The notes: generated from the letters alone by a model not told the origin. Counted from the stretch's first letter, positions 38,345 to 47,691 are shown. The stretch: DNA of 64,000 nt from Pseudomonas sp. (GCF_017744435.1 NZ_JAGIBG010000026.1:1-64000); one strand, 5' to 3'. Translations and numbers: made by a program.

Positions 38345-39124
38345 TCAGAAGGTGTCCTTCCAAGACCTCAAAGCAGCAAAAACAGTGACCTGCGAGTCGT
38401 TTGAATGTCCCTTCCATTCGTCTGCTTTTTGTTTAACTAATGTTTCAGCGGTACGCAGGAAGGGGTTGGTCAGGCGCTCGAGACCGATCGTTGATGGCAA
38501 GGTGATGCGATTTTCGGCGCGCAACCGGGTAACGTCTTCGAACCGCTGCAGAACGTGCGGGTTGGTGGGCTCCACGGCCTTGGCGAAGCGCAGGTTGCTC
38601 AAGGTGTATTCGTGGGTGCAATAGACTTCGGTCTGCGCCGGCAGTGCTGCCAGTCGGGCGAGGGCAGGCTGCATCTGTTCCGGCGTGCCTTCGAACATGC
38701 GCCCGCAGCCAGCGGCGAACAGGGTGTCGCCGCAGAACAGCAGCGGTGTTGCCGGCTGGTCGCTGAAGTAGGCGATATGCCCGAGGGTATGGCCCGGCAC
38801 GGCGAGAACCTGGAAGGTCACGCCCAGCACGCTGACCTGGTCACCCTCGTCCAGTGCCAGGTCGCGGCCCGGGATCTGCTCGCGGGCCGGGCCGCAGACG
38901 CGGGCACCGGTCTTTTGCTTGAGGCGTTCGACACCGCCGACATGGTCATGGTGGTGGTGGGTCACCATGATGGTGTCCAGCGCCCAGCCGGGGTTGGCGG
39001 CCAACCAGGCCTCCACCGGGCCGGCATCGCCGGGGTCGACCACCGCGCAACGGCGTTTGGCAGTATCCTGTAACAACCAGATGTAGTTGTCGGAGAAAGC
39101 GGGAAGAGCGTCGATCTGTATCAT
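38345..39124 (-). CDS. gloB: Hydroxyacylglutathione hydrolase (glyoxalase II)
   Basis: A 259-residue metallo-beta-lactamase-fold enzyme that hydrolyses S-lactoylglutathione in methylglyoxal detoxification. Metal site THHHHDHVGG, then VPGHTLGHI and FCGDTLFAAGCGR, and CTHEYTLSN and the C-terminal glutathione-binding region are as in GloB. ATG at 39124 (MIQIDALPAF) is the family start. It faces away from the methyltransferase gene, as in E. coli around gloB-yafS-rnhA-dnaQ. Confidence 0.96.
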   Translation of the reverse strand: MIQIDALPAFSDNYIWLLQDTAKRRCAVVDPGDAGPVEAWLAANPGWALDTIMVTHHHHDHVGGVERLKQKTGARVCGPAREQIPGRDLALDEGDQVSVLGVTFQVLAVPGHTLGHIAYFSDQPATPLLFCGDTLFAAGCGRMFEGTPEQMQPALARLAALPAQTEVYCTHEYTLSNLRFAKAVEPTNPHVLQRFEDVTRLRAENRITLPSTIGLERLTNPFLRTAETLVKQKADEWKGHSNDSQVTVFAALRSWKDTF

Positions 39125-39209
39125 GGTGCGGATCCGTATCGCCAGGCGTGGCACATGAGGGCATCTTAGCCGCGATGGCGCGGAGCGAGAACCTTCGAGG
39201 GAGAGCGCA

Positions 39210-39983
39210 ATGACCGACCAAGCCTTTGCTCAGGCCGACCCGGAATGGGTCGAACTGATCAGCCTGGCCCGAGAGTGGTTCAACGGCCCACTCGGCCAGC
39301 TGATGTTGAAGGAAGAGGAAAAACTGCTGGAAGAAGAGCTCGGGCGCTTCTTCGGTGGCTACCTCGTGCACTATGGCCCCTGTGCCGAGACGCCGCCCAG
39401 CGCGCCTCAGGTGCAGCGTAATGTGCGCCTTGGTGCACCGCTGCCGGGGGTGGAGATCGTCTGCGAGGAGCAGGCCTGGCCTTTGAGCGAGCACGCCGCC
39501 GATGTAGTCGTGCTGCAGCATGGCCTGGACTTCAGCCTGTCGCCCCATGGCCTGTTGCGCGAGGCCGCCAGCGCGGTGCGCCCGGGCGGGCACCTGCTGA
39601 TCGTCGGCATCAACCCCTGGAGCGGCTGGGGCATGCGCCATTTCTTCAGCCATGGTGCCCTGCGCAAGGCGCGCTGCATCTCGCCGTCACGGGTCGGCGA
39701 CTGGCTCAACCTGCTGGGCTTCGCGCTGGAGAAACGCCGCTTCGGGTGCTATCGTCCGCCGCTCACTTCGCCGGCCTGGCAGCAACGCCTGGCAGGCTGG
39801 GAACGGATGGCGGGCGGCTGGCAGAGTGCCGGCGGCGGGGTCTACCTGCTGGTGGCGCGCAAGATGGTGGTCGGCCTGCGGCCGTTGCGCCAGGTGCGCC
39901 GCGAGCCGATGGGCAAGCTGTTGCCGCTGCCGCTGGCCAAGGTCAACCGCAGCGCCGCCAACCCGGATACCGAAAAGCACTGA
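39210..39983 (+). CDS. SAM-dependent methyltransferase (YafS-like)
   Basis: A 257-residue class I methyltransferase-like protein. A core fold is visible around VEIVCEEQAWPL, ADVVVLQHGLDF and VRPGGHLLIVGINPWS, the latter being the usual post-motif strand. The position between gloB and rnhA matches E. coli yafS, whose substrate is not established. The start has an upstream GAGGGAGAG. It is 13 bases from rnhA. Confidence 0.85.
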   Translation: MTDQAFAQADPEWVELISLAREWFNGPLGQLMLKEEEKLLEEELGRFFGGYLVHYGPCAETPPSAPQVQRNVRLGAPLPGVEIVCEEQAWPLSEHAADVVVLQHGLDFSLSPHGLLREAASAVRPGGHLLIVGINPWSGWGMRHFFSHGALRKARCISPSRVGDWLNLLGFALEKRRFGCYRPPLTSPAWQQRLAGWERMAGGWQSAGGGVYLLVARKMVVGLRPLRQVRREPMGKLLPLPLAKVNRSAANPDTEKH

Positions 39984-39996
39984 ACATGAGTGGTAC

Positions 39997-40443
39997 ATGA
40001 GCGATAGCGTCGAGATGTATACCGATGGCGCCTGCAAGGGCAACCCCGGCCCGGGCGGCTGGGGCGTCCTGCTGGTCTTCAAGGGCGTCGAGAAGGAACT
40101 GTGGGGTGGCGAGCGCGAAACCACCAACAACCGCATGGAACTGATGGCCGCGATCCAGGGGCTGATGGCGCTCAAGCGTGAATGCGAAGTGGTACTGACC
40201 ACCGACTCGCAGTACGTGATGAAGGGCATCAACGAGTGGATGGCCAACTGGAAGAAGCGCGGCTGGAAGACCGCGGCCAAGGAGCCGGTGAAGAACGCCG
40301 ACCTGTGGCAACTGCTCGACGAGCAGGTCAACCGCCACAAGGTCACCTGGAAGTGGGTGCGCGGGCACATCGGCCACCCCGGCAACGAACGCGCCGACCA
40401 GCTGGCCAACCGCGGCGTCGAGGAAGTGCGCGCCAAGCGTTGA
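39997..40443 (+). CDS. rnhA: Ribonuclease HI
   Basis: A 148-residue enzyme that degrades RNA in RNA-DNA hybrids. All four metal-binding acids are at canonical positions: Asp10 in MYTDGACKGN, Glu48 in RMELMAA, Asp70 in TTDSQYV and Asp134 in ERADQLAN. The ATG at 39997 follows a weak site. An open frame starting far upstream in another phase is not the real start. Its neighbour dnaQ follows on the same strand. Confidence 0.98.
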   Translation: MSDSVEMYTDGACKGNPGPGGWGVLLVFKGVEKELWGGERETTNNRMELMAAIQGLMALKRECEVVLTTDSQYVMKGINEWMANWKKRGWKTAAKEPVKNADLWQLLDEQVNRHKVTWKWVRGHIGHPGNERADQLANRGVEEVRAKR

Positions 40444-40494
40444 GCTGCGGTACAATCGCAGCCTTTGTAACTGATGCAAGTTGGAGCGCCCCGC

Positions 40495-41253
40495 GTGGAG
40501 CAGCAGCAAGATAAACGCCTGGTCATTCTCGATACCGAAACCACGGGTATGCCGGTCAGTGAAGGCCACCGGATCATCGAGATCGGCTGTGTCGAGGTCA
40601 TGGGCCGGCGCCTGACCGGGCGGCACTTCCACGTCTACCTGCAGCCCGACCGCGAAAGTGACGAGGGCGCGATCAACGTCCACGGCATCACCGATGCGTT
40701 CCTGGTCGGCAAGCCGCGCTTCGCCGATGTCGCCGAAGAGTTCTTCGAATTCATCCAGGGCGCCACCCTGGTCATCCACAACGCGGCGTTCGACGTCGGC
40801 TTCATCAACAACGAGTTCGCTTTGCTGGGGCAGGGCGACCGCGCCGACATCGCCAACCACTGCACCATCCTCGATACCCTGCTGCTGGCCCGTGCCCGCC
40901 ACCCAGGGCAGCGCAACAGCCTCGATGCGCTGTGCAAACGCTACGACATCGACAACTCTGGCCGTGAGCTGCACGGCGCATTGCTCGACTCCGAGTTGCT
41001 GGCGGACGTCTACCTGGCGATGACCGGTGGCCAGACCAGCCTGTCGCTGGCAGGGCACGGGGCAGACGCTGACGGTGACGGGCAGGGCGCCGGTGGCAGC
41101 GAGATCCGCCGCATCGTCGGGCGTGCGCCTGGGCGGGTGATCATGGCGTCTGCCGAAGAGCTGGAGGCGCATGCCGAGCGGCTGGCAGCGGTGGCCAAGT
41201 CGGCGGGAGGGCCTTCGATGTGGCAGGCCCTGACCGAGACACCGGCTGGCTGA
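40495..41253 (+). CDS. dnaQ: DNA polymerase III epsilon subunit (3'-5' proofreading)
   Basis: A 252-residue proofreading exonuclease. Exo I is VILDTETTGMP, Exo II is VIHNAAFDVGFI and Exo III ends with LLDSELLADVY, with His in ELHGALLDSE. I chose GTG 40495 because GGAG sits eight bases upstream (40483-40486); an ATG at 40474 lacks a ribosome-binding site and would add seven residues. A TACAAT at 40451 may be the -10 of its promoter. The C-terminal extension binds the polymerase subunit. Confidence 0.94.
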   Translation: MEQQQDKRLVILDTETTGMPVSEGHRIIEIGCVEVMGRRLTGRHFHVYLQPDRESDEGAINVHGITDAFLVGKPRFADVAEEFFEFIQGATLVIHNAAFDVGFINNEFALLGQGDRADIANHCTILDTLLLARARHPGQRNSLDALCKRYDIDNSGRELHGALLDSELLADVYLAMTGGQTSLSLAGHGADADGDGQGAGGSEIRRIVGRAPGRVIMASAEELEAHAERLAAVAKSAGGPSMWQALTETPAG

Positions 41254-41271
41254 TCCGTAAGCCTGTACCGG

Positions 41272-41361
41272 CCTCTTCGCGGGTAAACCCGCTCCCACAG
41301 GAATGTCATCACCCTCAGGTCCAGTGATAATCCTGTGGGAGCGGGCTTGCCCGCGAAGAGG
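41272..41361. repeat. REP inverted pair
   Basis: 31-base arms at 41272-41302 and 41331-41361 pair with two mismatches (core CTCTTCGCGGG and CCCGCTCCCACAGGA). It lies between dnaQ and the lysine decarboxylase gene. Confidence 0.9.
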
Positions 41362-41428
41362 GCGCTACAGGCAGCGCAAGGCCAACTAACCTCAATAGGA
41401 CAACAAGTCCTGCGAGGGTAGCAGCCGG

Positions 41429-43678
41429 ATGTACAAGGACCTCAAGTTCCCCATCCTCATCGTCCACCGTGCGATCAAGGCCGACAGCGTTGCCGGCGAG
41501 CGCATCCGCGGCATCGCCGAGGAACTGAGCCAGGATGGCTTCGCCATCATCAAGGCTGCCGATCACACCGAGGCGCGCCTGGTCGCCACCACCCACCACG
41601 GCCTGGCCTGCATGCTGATCGCCGCCGAAGGCGTCGGTGACAACACCCACTTGCTGCAGAACATGGCCGAGCTGATCCGCCTGGCCCGCCTGCGTGCACC
41701 GGACTTGCCGATCTTTGCCCTGGGCGAACAGGTCACCCTGGAAAACGCCCCCGCCGAGGCCATGAGCGAGCTCAATCAGCTGCGTGGCATCCTCTACCTG
41801 TTCGAAGACACCGTCCCATTCCTCGCCCGCCAGGTAGCACGTGCTGCGCACAACTACCTCGACGGGCTGCTGCCGCCGTTCTTCAAGGCCCTGGTGCAAC
41901 ACACCGCCCAGTCCAACTACTCGTGGCACACACCTGGGCACGGCGGCGGCGTGGCCTACCGCAAGAGCCCGGTGGGCCAGGCATTCCACCAGTTCTTCGG
42001 CGAAAACACCCTACGTTCAGATCTGTCCGTCTCGGTGCCGGAGCTGGGCTCGCTGCTCGATCACACCGGCCCCCTGGCCGAAGCCGAGGCCCGTGCAGCG
42101 CGCAACTTCGGTGCTGATCACACCTTTTTCGTCATCAATGGCACCTCCACTGCCAACAAGATCGTCTGGCATGCCATGGTGGGCCGCGATGACCTGGTGC
42201 TGGTTGACCGCAACTGCCACAAGTCGGTGGTCCACGCCATCATCATGACCGGCGCGATCCCCATCTACCTGTGCCCGGAGCGCAACGAGCTCGGCATCAT
42301 CGGGCCGATTCCGCTCAGCGAGTTCAGCCCCGAGTCGATCCAGGCCAAGGTCCAGGCCAACCCGCTGGCCGCAGGGCGGGAGCCACGGATCAAGCTGGCG
42401 GTGGTGACCAATTCCACCTACGACGGGTTGTGTTACAACGCCGGGCTGATCAAGCAGGCCCTGGGCAGCAGCGTCGAGGTGCTGCACTTCGACGAGGCCT
42501 GGTTCGCCTATGCGGCGTTCCATGACTTTTTCGAGGGCCGCTACGCCATGGGCACTGCGTGCAGCGAGAGCAGCCCGCTGGTGTTCAGTACCCATTCCAC
42601 CCACAAGCTGCTGGCCGCCTTCAGCCAGGCGTCGATGATCCATGTGCAGGACGGCGCCCAGCGCCAGCTGGACCGCGACCGCTTCAATGAAGCGTTCATG
42701 ATGCATATTTCCACCTCGCCGCAATACAGCATCCTCGCTTCGCTGGACGTGGCTTCGGCCATGATGGAAGGCCCGGCCGGGCGCTCGCTGCTGCAGGAGA
42801 TGTTCGACGAAGCCCTGAGTTTCCGCCGCGCCCTGGCCAACCTGCGCGAGCACATCGCCGCCGAGGACTGGTGGTTCAGTATCTGGCAGCCGCCAGCGGC
42901 GGAGGGCATCCAGCGCCTGGCGGCGCAGGACTGGTTGCTGCAGCCGGGGGCCGAGTGGCATGGCTTTGGCGAAGTGGCGGACGACTACGTCCTGCTTGAC
43001 CCGCTGAAGGTAACCTTGGTGATGCCTGGGCTCAGCGCCGGTGGCGTGCTGGGTGAGCACGGCATACCGGCGGCGGTGGTCAGCAAGTTCCTCTGGGAGC
43101 GTGGGCTGGTGGTGGAGAAGACCGGCCTGTACAGCTTCCTGGTGCTGTTCTCGATGGGCATCACCAAGGGCAAGTGGAGCACGCTGCTCACCGAGCTGCT
43201 GGAGTTCAAGCGCCATTACGACGGCAACACGGCGCTGAGTGCCTGCCTGCCGAGCGTCGTCGCGGTCGATGCCGCGCGTTACCAGGGCCTGGGCCTGCGC
43301 GACCTGTGCGATCAGTTGCATGACTGCTACCGTGCCAATGCCACAGCCAAGCAGCTCAAGCGTTTGTTCACACGTCTACCGGAAGTGGCCGTGAGTCCGG
43401 CGCGGGCCTATGACCAGATGGTGCGCGGGGAAGTGGAAGCGGTGCCGATCGAAGCATTGCTGGGGCGGGTCGCTGCGGTGATGCTGGTGCCGTACCCGCC
43501 GGGTATTCCGCTGATCATGCCGGGCGAGCGGTTCACCGAAGCGACCCGCTCGATCCTCGATTACCTGGCGTTCGCCCGGGCTTTTAACAGTGGCTTCCCG
43601 GGCTTTGTCGCCGATGTGCATGGCCTGCAGAATGAAAGCGGCCAGTACACGGTCGACTGCATCAGGGAATGCGAATGA
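41429..43678 (+). CDS. ldcA: PLP-dependent lysine decarboxylase (LdcA type)
   Basis: A 749-residue group III basic amino acid decarboxylase: N-terminal receiver-like wing domain (residues about 1-130), PLP domain with Lys393 in STHSTHKLLAA and WHTPGHGGGVAY near residue 170, and a C-terminal domain. In pseudomonads this long form makes cadaverine from lysine; arginine or ornithine as substrate is not excluded by sequence alone. A GAGGG lies 11 bases upstream of the start. Its 3' end overlaps a convergent small gene by 17 bases. Confidence 0.92.
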   Translation: MYKDLKFPILIVHRAIKADSVAGERIRGIAEELSQDGFAIIKAADHTEARLVATTHHGLACMLIAAEGVGDNTHLLQNMAELIRLARLRAPDLPIFALGEQVTLENAPAEAMSELNQLRGILYLFEDTVPFLARQVARAAHNYLDGLLPPFFKALVQHTAQSNYSWHTPGHGGGVAYRKSPVGQAFHQFFGENTLRSDLSVSVPELGSLLDHTGPLAEAEARAARNFGADHTFFVINGTSTANKIVWHAMVGRDDLVLVDRNCHKSVVHAIIMTGAIPIYLCPERNELGIIGPIPLSEFSPESIQAKVQANPLAAGREPRIKLAVVTNSTYDGLCYNAGLIKQALGSSVEVLHFDEAWFAYAAFHDFFEGRYAMGTACSESSPLVFSTHSTHKLLAAFSQASMIHVQDGAQRQLDRDRFNEAFMMHISTSPQYSILASLDVASAMMEGPAGRSLLQEMFDEALSFRRALANLREHIAAEDWWFSIWQPPAAEGIQRLAAQDWLLQPGAEWHGFGEVADDYVLLDPLKVTLVMPGLSAGGVLGEHGIPAAVVSKFLWERGLVVEKTGLYSFLVLFSMGITKGKWSTLLTELLEFKRHYDGNTALSACLPSVVAVDAARYQGLGLRDLCDQLHDCYRANATAKQLKRLFTRLPEVAVSPARAYDQMVRGEVEAVPIEALLGRVAAVMLVPYPPGIPLIMPGERFTEATRSILDYLAFARAFNSGFPGFVADVHGLQNESGQYTVDCIRECE

Positions 43679-43880
43679 TCTCGACGCCGGTCTGCGCCAG
43701 TTCGAAGCGGTTTTCACCCAGGTGGTTGACGCGGTCACCGATGGCCAGGCGGTAGGTGGTGATCGGGGCACCTAGTGCGCTGCCGTCCGCCTGCAGGGTG
43801 GACTCCTGGAATTCGTGGACGGGGTAGATACGGCCTTCGGCGTCACGGGCGTGGAATTGGCCGACCATTACTGCTGCCAT
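43662..43880 (-). CDS. Small conserved protein of unknown function
   Basis: A 72-residue protein: MAAVMVGQFHARDAEGRIYP then a beta-rich section and TTYRLAIGDRVNHLGENRFE. It overlaps the 3' end of the lysine decarboxylase gene by 17 bases on the opposite strand. Its coding pattern looks genuine and I recall similar proteins beside this decarboxylase in pseudomonads. No function is known. Confidence 0.75.
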   Translation of the reverse strand: MAAVMVGQFHARDAEGRIYPVHEFQESTLQADGSALGAPITTYRLAIGDRVNHLGENRFELAQTGVEIIRIP

Positions 43881-44038
43881 TTGGGGGGAAACCTCTGAAT
43901 TACGTAGGAAATGTCTGCAGTGATAGACCGTAAAAGATACCTGGAAGTTTTAGCGCGATGGAAAAAAATCCAGGCCGCCGAGGAACGGTCATCTATAACT
44001 ACTGACGTCCCTTTTTCCAGCAAAGGATGGATCACGCC

Positions 44039-44599
44039 ATGAGCCAGGTGTATTCGGTAGCGGTTGTCGTCGGCAGCTTGCGCAAGGACTCCTACAACCG
44101 CAAGGTGGCCCGCGCACTTTCGGAGCTGGCGCCGTCCAGCCTTGCCCTGAAGATTGTCGAGATCGGCGACCTGCCGCTGTACAACGAGGATGTCGAGGCC
44201 GAGGGCGTGCCTGAGGCGTGGAAGCGTTTTCGTGATGAGATCCGCCGTAGCGATGCGGTGCTGTTCGTCACCCCGGAGTACAACCGTTCGGTCCCGGGTG
44301 GCCTGAAGAACGCCATCGACGTGGGGTCGCGGCCCTACGGGCAGAGCGCCTGGAGTGGCAAGCCGGCGGCGGTGGCGAGTGTGTCGCCGGGCGCCATTGG
44401 CGGCTTTGGTGCCAATCATGCGTTGCGCCAGTCGCTGGTGTTCCTCGACATGCCGTGCATGCAGATGCCTGAAGCGTACATCGGTGGGGCGGCCAGCCTG
44501 TTCGATGAAGGCGGTAAGCTCAGTGACAAGACCCGGCCGTTCCTGCAGGGCTTTATCGACAAGTTTGCTTCCTGGGTGAAGTTGAACCGGGCGGTCTGA
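44039..44599 (+). CDS. chrR: NADPH-dependent FMN reductase, chromate/quinone reductase ChrR
   Basis: A 186-residue flavodoxin-like flavoprotein. FMN-binding motifs are GSLRKDSYNRKVARAL near the N-terminus and VTPEYNRSVPGGLKNAID. The sequence closely follows P. putida ChrR as I remember it, an obligate two-electron quinone reductase that also reduces chromate. ATG 44039 is preceded by AAAGGATGG; the ATG at 44027 is too close to that site. Followed by a REP. Confidence 0.93.
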   Translation: MSQVYSVAVVVGSLRKDSYNRKVARALSELAPSSLALKIVEIGDLPLYNEDVEAEGVPEAWKRFRDEIRRSDAVLFVTPEYNRSVPGGLKNAIDVGSRPYGQSAWSGKPAAVASVSPGAIGGFGANHALRQSLVFLDMPCMQMPEAYIGGAASLFDEGGKLSDKTRPFLQGFIDKFASWVKLNRAV

Positions 44600-44625
44600 T
44601 CCATCGTTGTTTCCTGAGCCGACGC

Positions 44626-44690
44626 ATTCGCGGGCACGCCCGCTCCCACAAAAATTGTGCTGCCCTGTGGGAGCGGGCGTGCCCGCGAAT
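44626..44690. repeat. REP inverted pair
   Basis: 25-base perfect reverse-complement arms at 44626-44650 and 44666-44690, with core ATTCGCGGGCACGCCCGCTC. It lies between convergent chrR and phnX. Confidence 0.9.
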
Positions 44691-44707
44691 GGCCATACAC
44701 CGGTCTG

Positions 44708-45535
44708 TCAGAAGGCCTGCGGCATCTCACCCTTGGCCAGGCGGCGATTGATATCGGCAATCACCTCTGGCAAGTCGTTGATGGTGTCGATCAGGTAGTG
44801 CGGCCGCGAGCCGGCAAACAGTTCGTGAATGCGCTTGCGCTCGCTCTCCAGTTTCTCCGCGCTCAGCGCCTGGTAACCTTCCCAGGTCAGCCCCAGGGCA
44901 TTGCCCGAGCACACCAGGGCCACGGTCCACATCCCGGCACGGCGGCCTTCGAGGATGCCTGGCACGGTGTCGTCGACCTTGACGCACGCCGCCACATCAT
45001 CGATCCCCAGGGCAATCACGTTGGCCAGGGCCTGGGCCGGCCATGGGCGGCCATTCGGGGTCTCGTCGGTGGCCACCACGTGGTCGGCGACGTAGCCGTT
45101 CTGTGCTGCCAGCTCCACCACCTTGTCCATCACCACCTTCGGGTAGCCCGAGCACGAGCCGATCTTCAGGCCTTCCTGGCGCAGGCCGGTGAGGGTGTCC
45201 AGGGCGCCAGGGATCAGCGCCGAGTGCACGGCGATCTTCTCGATCTGCAATGGCATGAAGCGGTTGTAGATGGCGGTGACGTCATCGTCGCTCGGGGTAC
45301 GGCCGAACACTTTGCGGTAGCGCTCGGCGATCTCCGGCACGTCGCACAGGGTGCGGATGTGGTCCCACTTGCCCATGCCCATCGGACCGCGGGCTTCTTC
45401 GATGGACACCTGCACGTCGAACTCGGCGAAGGCTTCGACGAAGATCTGGGTCGGGGCGAAGGAGCCGAAGTCGACCACGGTGCCGGCCCAGTCGAGGATG
45501 GCGGCTTGCAGCTGGGTAGGATTGCTGTAGTTCAT
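44708..45535 (-). CDS. phnX: Phosphonoacetaldehyde hydrolase
   Basis: A 275-residue HAD-superfamily enzyme that cleaves the C-P bond of phosphonoacetaldehyde to acetaldehyde and phosphate. Nucleophile Asp15 is in AAILDWAGTVVD, and Lys56 in GMGKWDHI is the Schiff base lysine specific to phosphonatase. It lies 35 bases downstream of phnW and acts on its product. Confidence 0.97.
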   Translation of the reverse strand: MNYSNPTQLQAAILDWAGTVVDFGSFAPTQIFVEAFAEFDVQVSIEEARGPMGMGKWDHIRTLCDVPEIAERYRKVFGRTPSDDDVTAIYNRFMPLQIEKIAVHSALIPGALDTLTGLRQEGLKIGSCSGYPKVVMDKVVELAAQNGYVADHVVATDETPNGRPWPAQALANVIALGIDDVAACVKVDDTVPGILEGRRAGMWTVALVCSGNALGLTWEGYQALSAEKLESERKRIHELFAGSRPHYLIDTINDLPEVIADINRRLAKGEMPQAF

Positions 45536-45570
45536 GTGCGCTAATTCCTGAAAACGGGTGGGCAAAGGGG

Positions 45571-46677
45571 TTAGATGTCCAGCACTTCCATTTCCCGCAG
45601 CACGTCGGCCACGGCATTGACGGCGGCCTGCATGCCATCGGCACCGACCACGCCGATGCAGCCGACGCGGAAGGTCTCGACCTGGGTCAGCTTGCCCGGG
45701 TAGAGGATGAAGCCCTTGGCCTTGACCCGCTCGTAGAACTCCTTGAACTGGTAGCGGGCATCGTTCGGCGCGTGGAAGGTGACGATGATCGGCGCCTGGA
45801 TCTCGGCCGGCAGGAAGCTGCGCAGGCCGATGGCGGCCATGCCGTCGAGCAGGGTCTTGCAGTTGTCGGCGTAACGCTGGTGGCGCGCTGGCAGGCCGCC
45901 TTCTTCGTTGTACTGTTGCAGGGCTTCATGCAGGGCCGCGACCACGTGGGTCGGTGGGGTGAAGCGCCACTGGCCGGTCTTGGCCATGTAGGTGTGCTGG
46001 TCGTGCAGGTCCATGGCCAGCGAGTGGGCATTGCCTTCAGCGGCGGCCAGGGCGGTTTTTTCGGTGAAGACGAAGCCCATGCCCGGCACGCCTTCCAGGC
46101 ACTTGCCGGAAGCGGCGATCAGCGCCTCGAAGGGGATTTCGCGGGCATCGATCGGCAGCGCGCCGAACGAGCTCATGGCGTCGATGATCAGGCGCTTGCC
46201 GTGGCGTTTGATCACCTGGGCGATCTCTGGCAGCGGGTTGAGGATGCCGGTGCTGGTTTCGCAGTGGATCAGTGCCACGTGGGTGATGGCCGGGTCGGCG
46301 GCGAGCAGGCGGTCGACGTCGGCGGCGGTGGTTGGCTGGTCTTCGGCGGTTTCAAAGGTGCTGTAGGTGCGGCCCAGCACTTTGCAGATCTTCGCCAGGC
46401 GCTGGCCGTAGGCACCGTTGATCAGGACCAGGACCTTGCCGTCACGCGGCACCAGGGTGCCGATGGCCGCTTCCACGGCGAAGGTGCCGCTGCCTTGCAG
46501 GGGCACGCAGTGGTGGCTGGCGCTGCCGTCGATGATCGCCAGCAGTTGTTCGCAGACACTGGCGGTCAGTTGGTTGAAGTCGCGGTCCCAGGAGCCCCAG
46601 TCCACGAGCATGGCTTGGCGGGTGCGGATTGATGTGGTCAGGGGACCGGGGGTCAGCAGGATCGGGGCATTGCTCAT
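45571..46677 (-). CDS. phnW: 2-aminoethylphosphonate-pyruvate transaminase
   Basis: A 368-residue class V aminotransferase converting 2-aminoethylphosphonate and pyruvate to phosphonoacetaldehyde and alanine. It starts at ATG 46677 with the family N-terminus ILLTPGPLTTS. The PLP lysine is Lys192 in AASGKCLEGVPG, with Asp in LIIDAMSSFG. Divergent from a LysR regulator and first gene of phnWX. Confidence 0.97.
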   Translation of the reverse strand: MSNAPILLTPGPLTTSIRTRQAMLVDWGSWDRDFNQLTASVCEQLLAIIDGSASHHCVPLQGSGTFAVEAAIGTLVPRDGKVLVLINGAYGQRLAKICKVLGRTYSTFETAEDQPTTAADVDRLLAADPAITHVALIHCETSTGILNPLPEIAQVIKRHGKRLIIDAMSSFGALPIDAREIPFEALIAASGKCLEGVPGMGFVFTEKTALAAAEGNAHSLAMDLHDQHTYMAKTGQWRFTPPTHVVAALHEALQQYNEEGGLPARHQRYADNCKTLLDGMAAIGLRSFLPAEIQAPIIVTFHAPNDARYQFKEFYERVKAKGFILYPGKLTQVETFRVGCIGVVGADGMQAAVNAVADVLREMEVLDI

Positions 46678-46789
46678 TCCGTTATTCCTCACAAGCGGTG
46701 GGCTGAAACTACGAGGCCTAGGTTGCAATTCCCGCTCTCATCAATCAAATTGTTTGTCGTTATCAAAGCTATAAGTCAGGCCGATAGAT
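46678..46789. promoter_or_regulatory. Divergent phnW / LysR control region
   Basis: The 112-base gap is AT-rich towards the regulator. It holds TTATCAAAGCTATAA at 46760-46774, with TTAT and ATAA as inverted halves, which fits a LysR-type T-N11-A site. Such a site would let the regulator control both itself and phnWX. Binding is inferred, not shown. Confidence 0.45.
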
Positions 46790-47653
46790 ATGAACCTGTT
46801 CCAGCTGCGTGCCTTCGATGCCGTCGCCCGTGAAGGCAGCTTCACCCGCGCCGCCGCACGCCTGTTCATCAGCCAGCCGGCGGTGACCGGGCACGTCAAG
46901 GCACTTGAGGAGCACTACCAGATCACCTTGCTGCGGCGTACTGCGCGGCGGGTCGAGTTGACCGAGGAAGGCACCCGCCTGGCGGCCATCACCCGGGCCA
47001 TGTTCGGTTTGGCCGAAGAGGCCCAGGCCATGCTCGAAGCCAACCGGCAGCTGCTGACCGGGCGCCTGGAGGTGGCGGCCGATGGCCCGCACCGGGTCAT
47101 GCCGATGCTGGCGCTGCTGCGTGAGCGTTACCCGGGCATTACCGTCAACCTGCGCCTGGGCAATGCCCAGGAGACCTTGGCGGCATTGCTCAGCGAGCAT
47201 GCCGACGTGGCAGTGCTGACCGAGATCGAGCCACGCAAGGGCTTGTACCTGCAGAACCTCTGCGAGTCGCGCCTGTGCGCCTTGCTGCCGGCGGGCCACG
47301 CCTGGGCACAGGTGGGCAGCGACCTGCCGCTGGCAGAACTGCACCAGCAGATCATGGTGCTGCGTGAGCCCAGTTCGACAACACGTCGCACGTTCGACAA
47401 GGCCTGCAATGCAGCCGGTGTGCAGCCCCGGGTGCAGCTGGAGCTGGATAGCCGCGAGGCGGTGACCGAGGCGGTGGCGTCGGAATTGGGCATCGGCGTG
47501 GTGTCATCGACCGAGGTGGCCAACGACCCGCGGGTGGTGGCGCGGCCTCTGAGCGGCCAGGGCCTGCTCAACCAGCACATGGTCGGCTGCCTGGAACGGC
47601 GCCGCGAACTGCGCCTGAACCAGGCGTTCCTGGGCCTGGCGGCCAGCCTCTGA
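46790..47653 (+). CDS. LysR regulator of phosphonate use (PhnR-like)
   Basis: A 287-residue LysR protein with the helix-turn-helix FDAVAREGSFTRAAARLF then ISQPAVTGHVKALEEHY and a C-terminal effector domain. It faces phnWX across a short AT-rich region, so regulation of those genes by 2-aminoethylphosphonate or its product is the likely role (inference from position). The AraC gene follows by 38 bases. Confidence 0.92.
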   Translation: MNLFQLRAFDAVAREGSFTRAAARLFISQPAVTGHVKALEEHYQITLLRRTARRVELTEEGTRLAAITRAMFGLAEEAQAMLEANRQLLTGRLEVAADGPHRVMPMLALLRERYPGITVNLRLGNAQETLAALLSEHADVAVLTEIEPRKGLYLQNLCESRLCALLPAGHAWAQVGSDLPLAELHQQIMVLREPSSTTRRTFDKACNAAGVQPRVQLELDSREAVTEAVASELGIGVVSSTEVANDPRVVARPLSGQGLLNQHMVGCLERRRELRLNQAFLGLAASL

Positions 47654-47691
47654 GCCAGCCTAAGATGCCAGCCTCAGCGAATGGAATGCCG

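Noticed and set aside
40474..40476. ATG as the dnaQ start
   Set aside because: No ribosome-binding site precedes it, whereas GTG 40495 has GGAG at good spacing.
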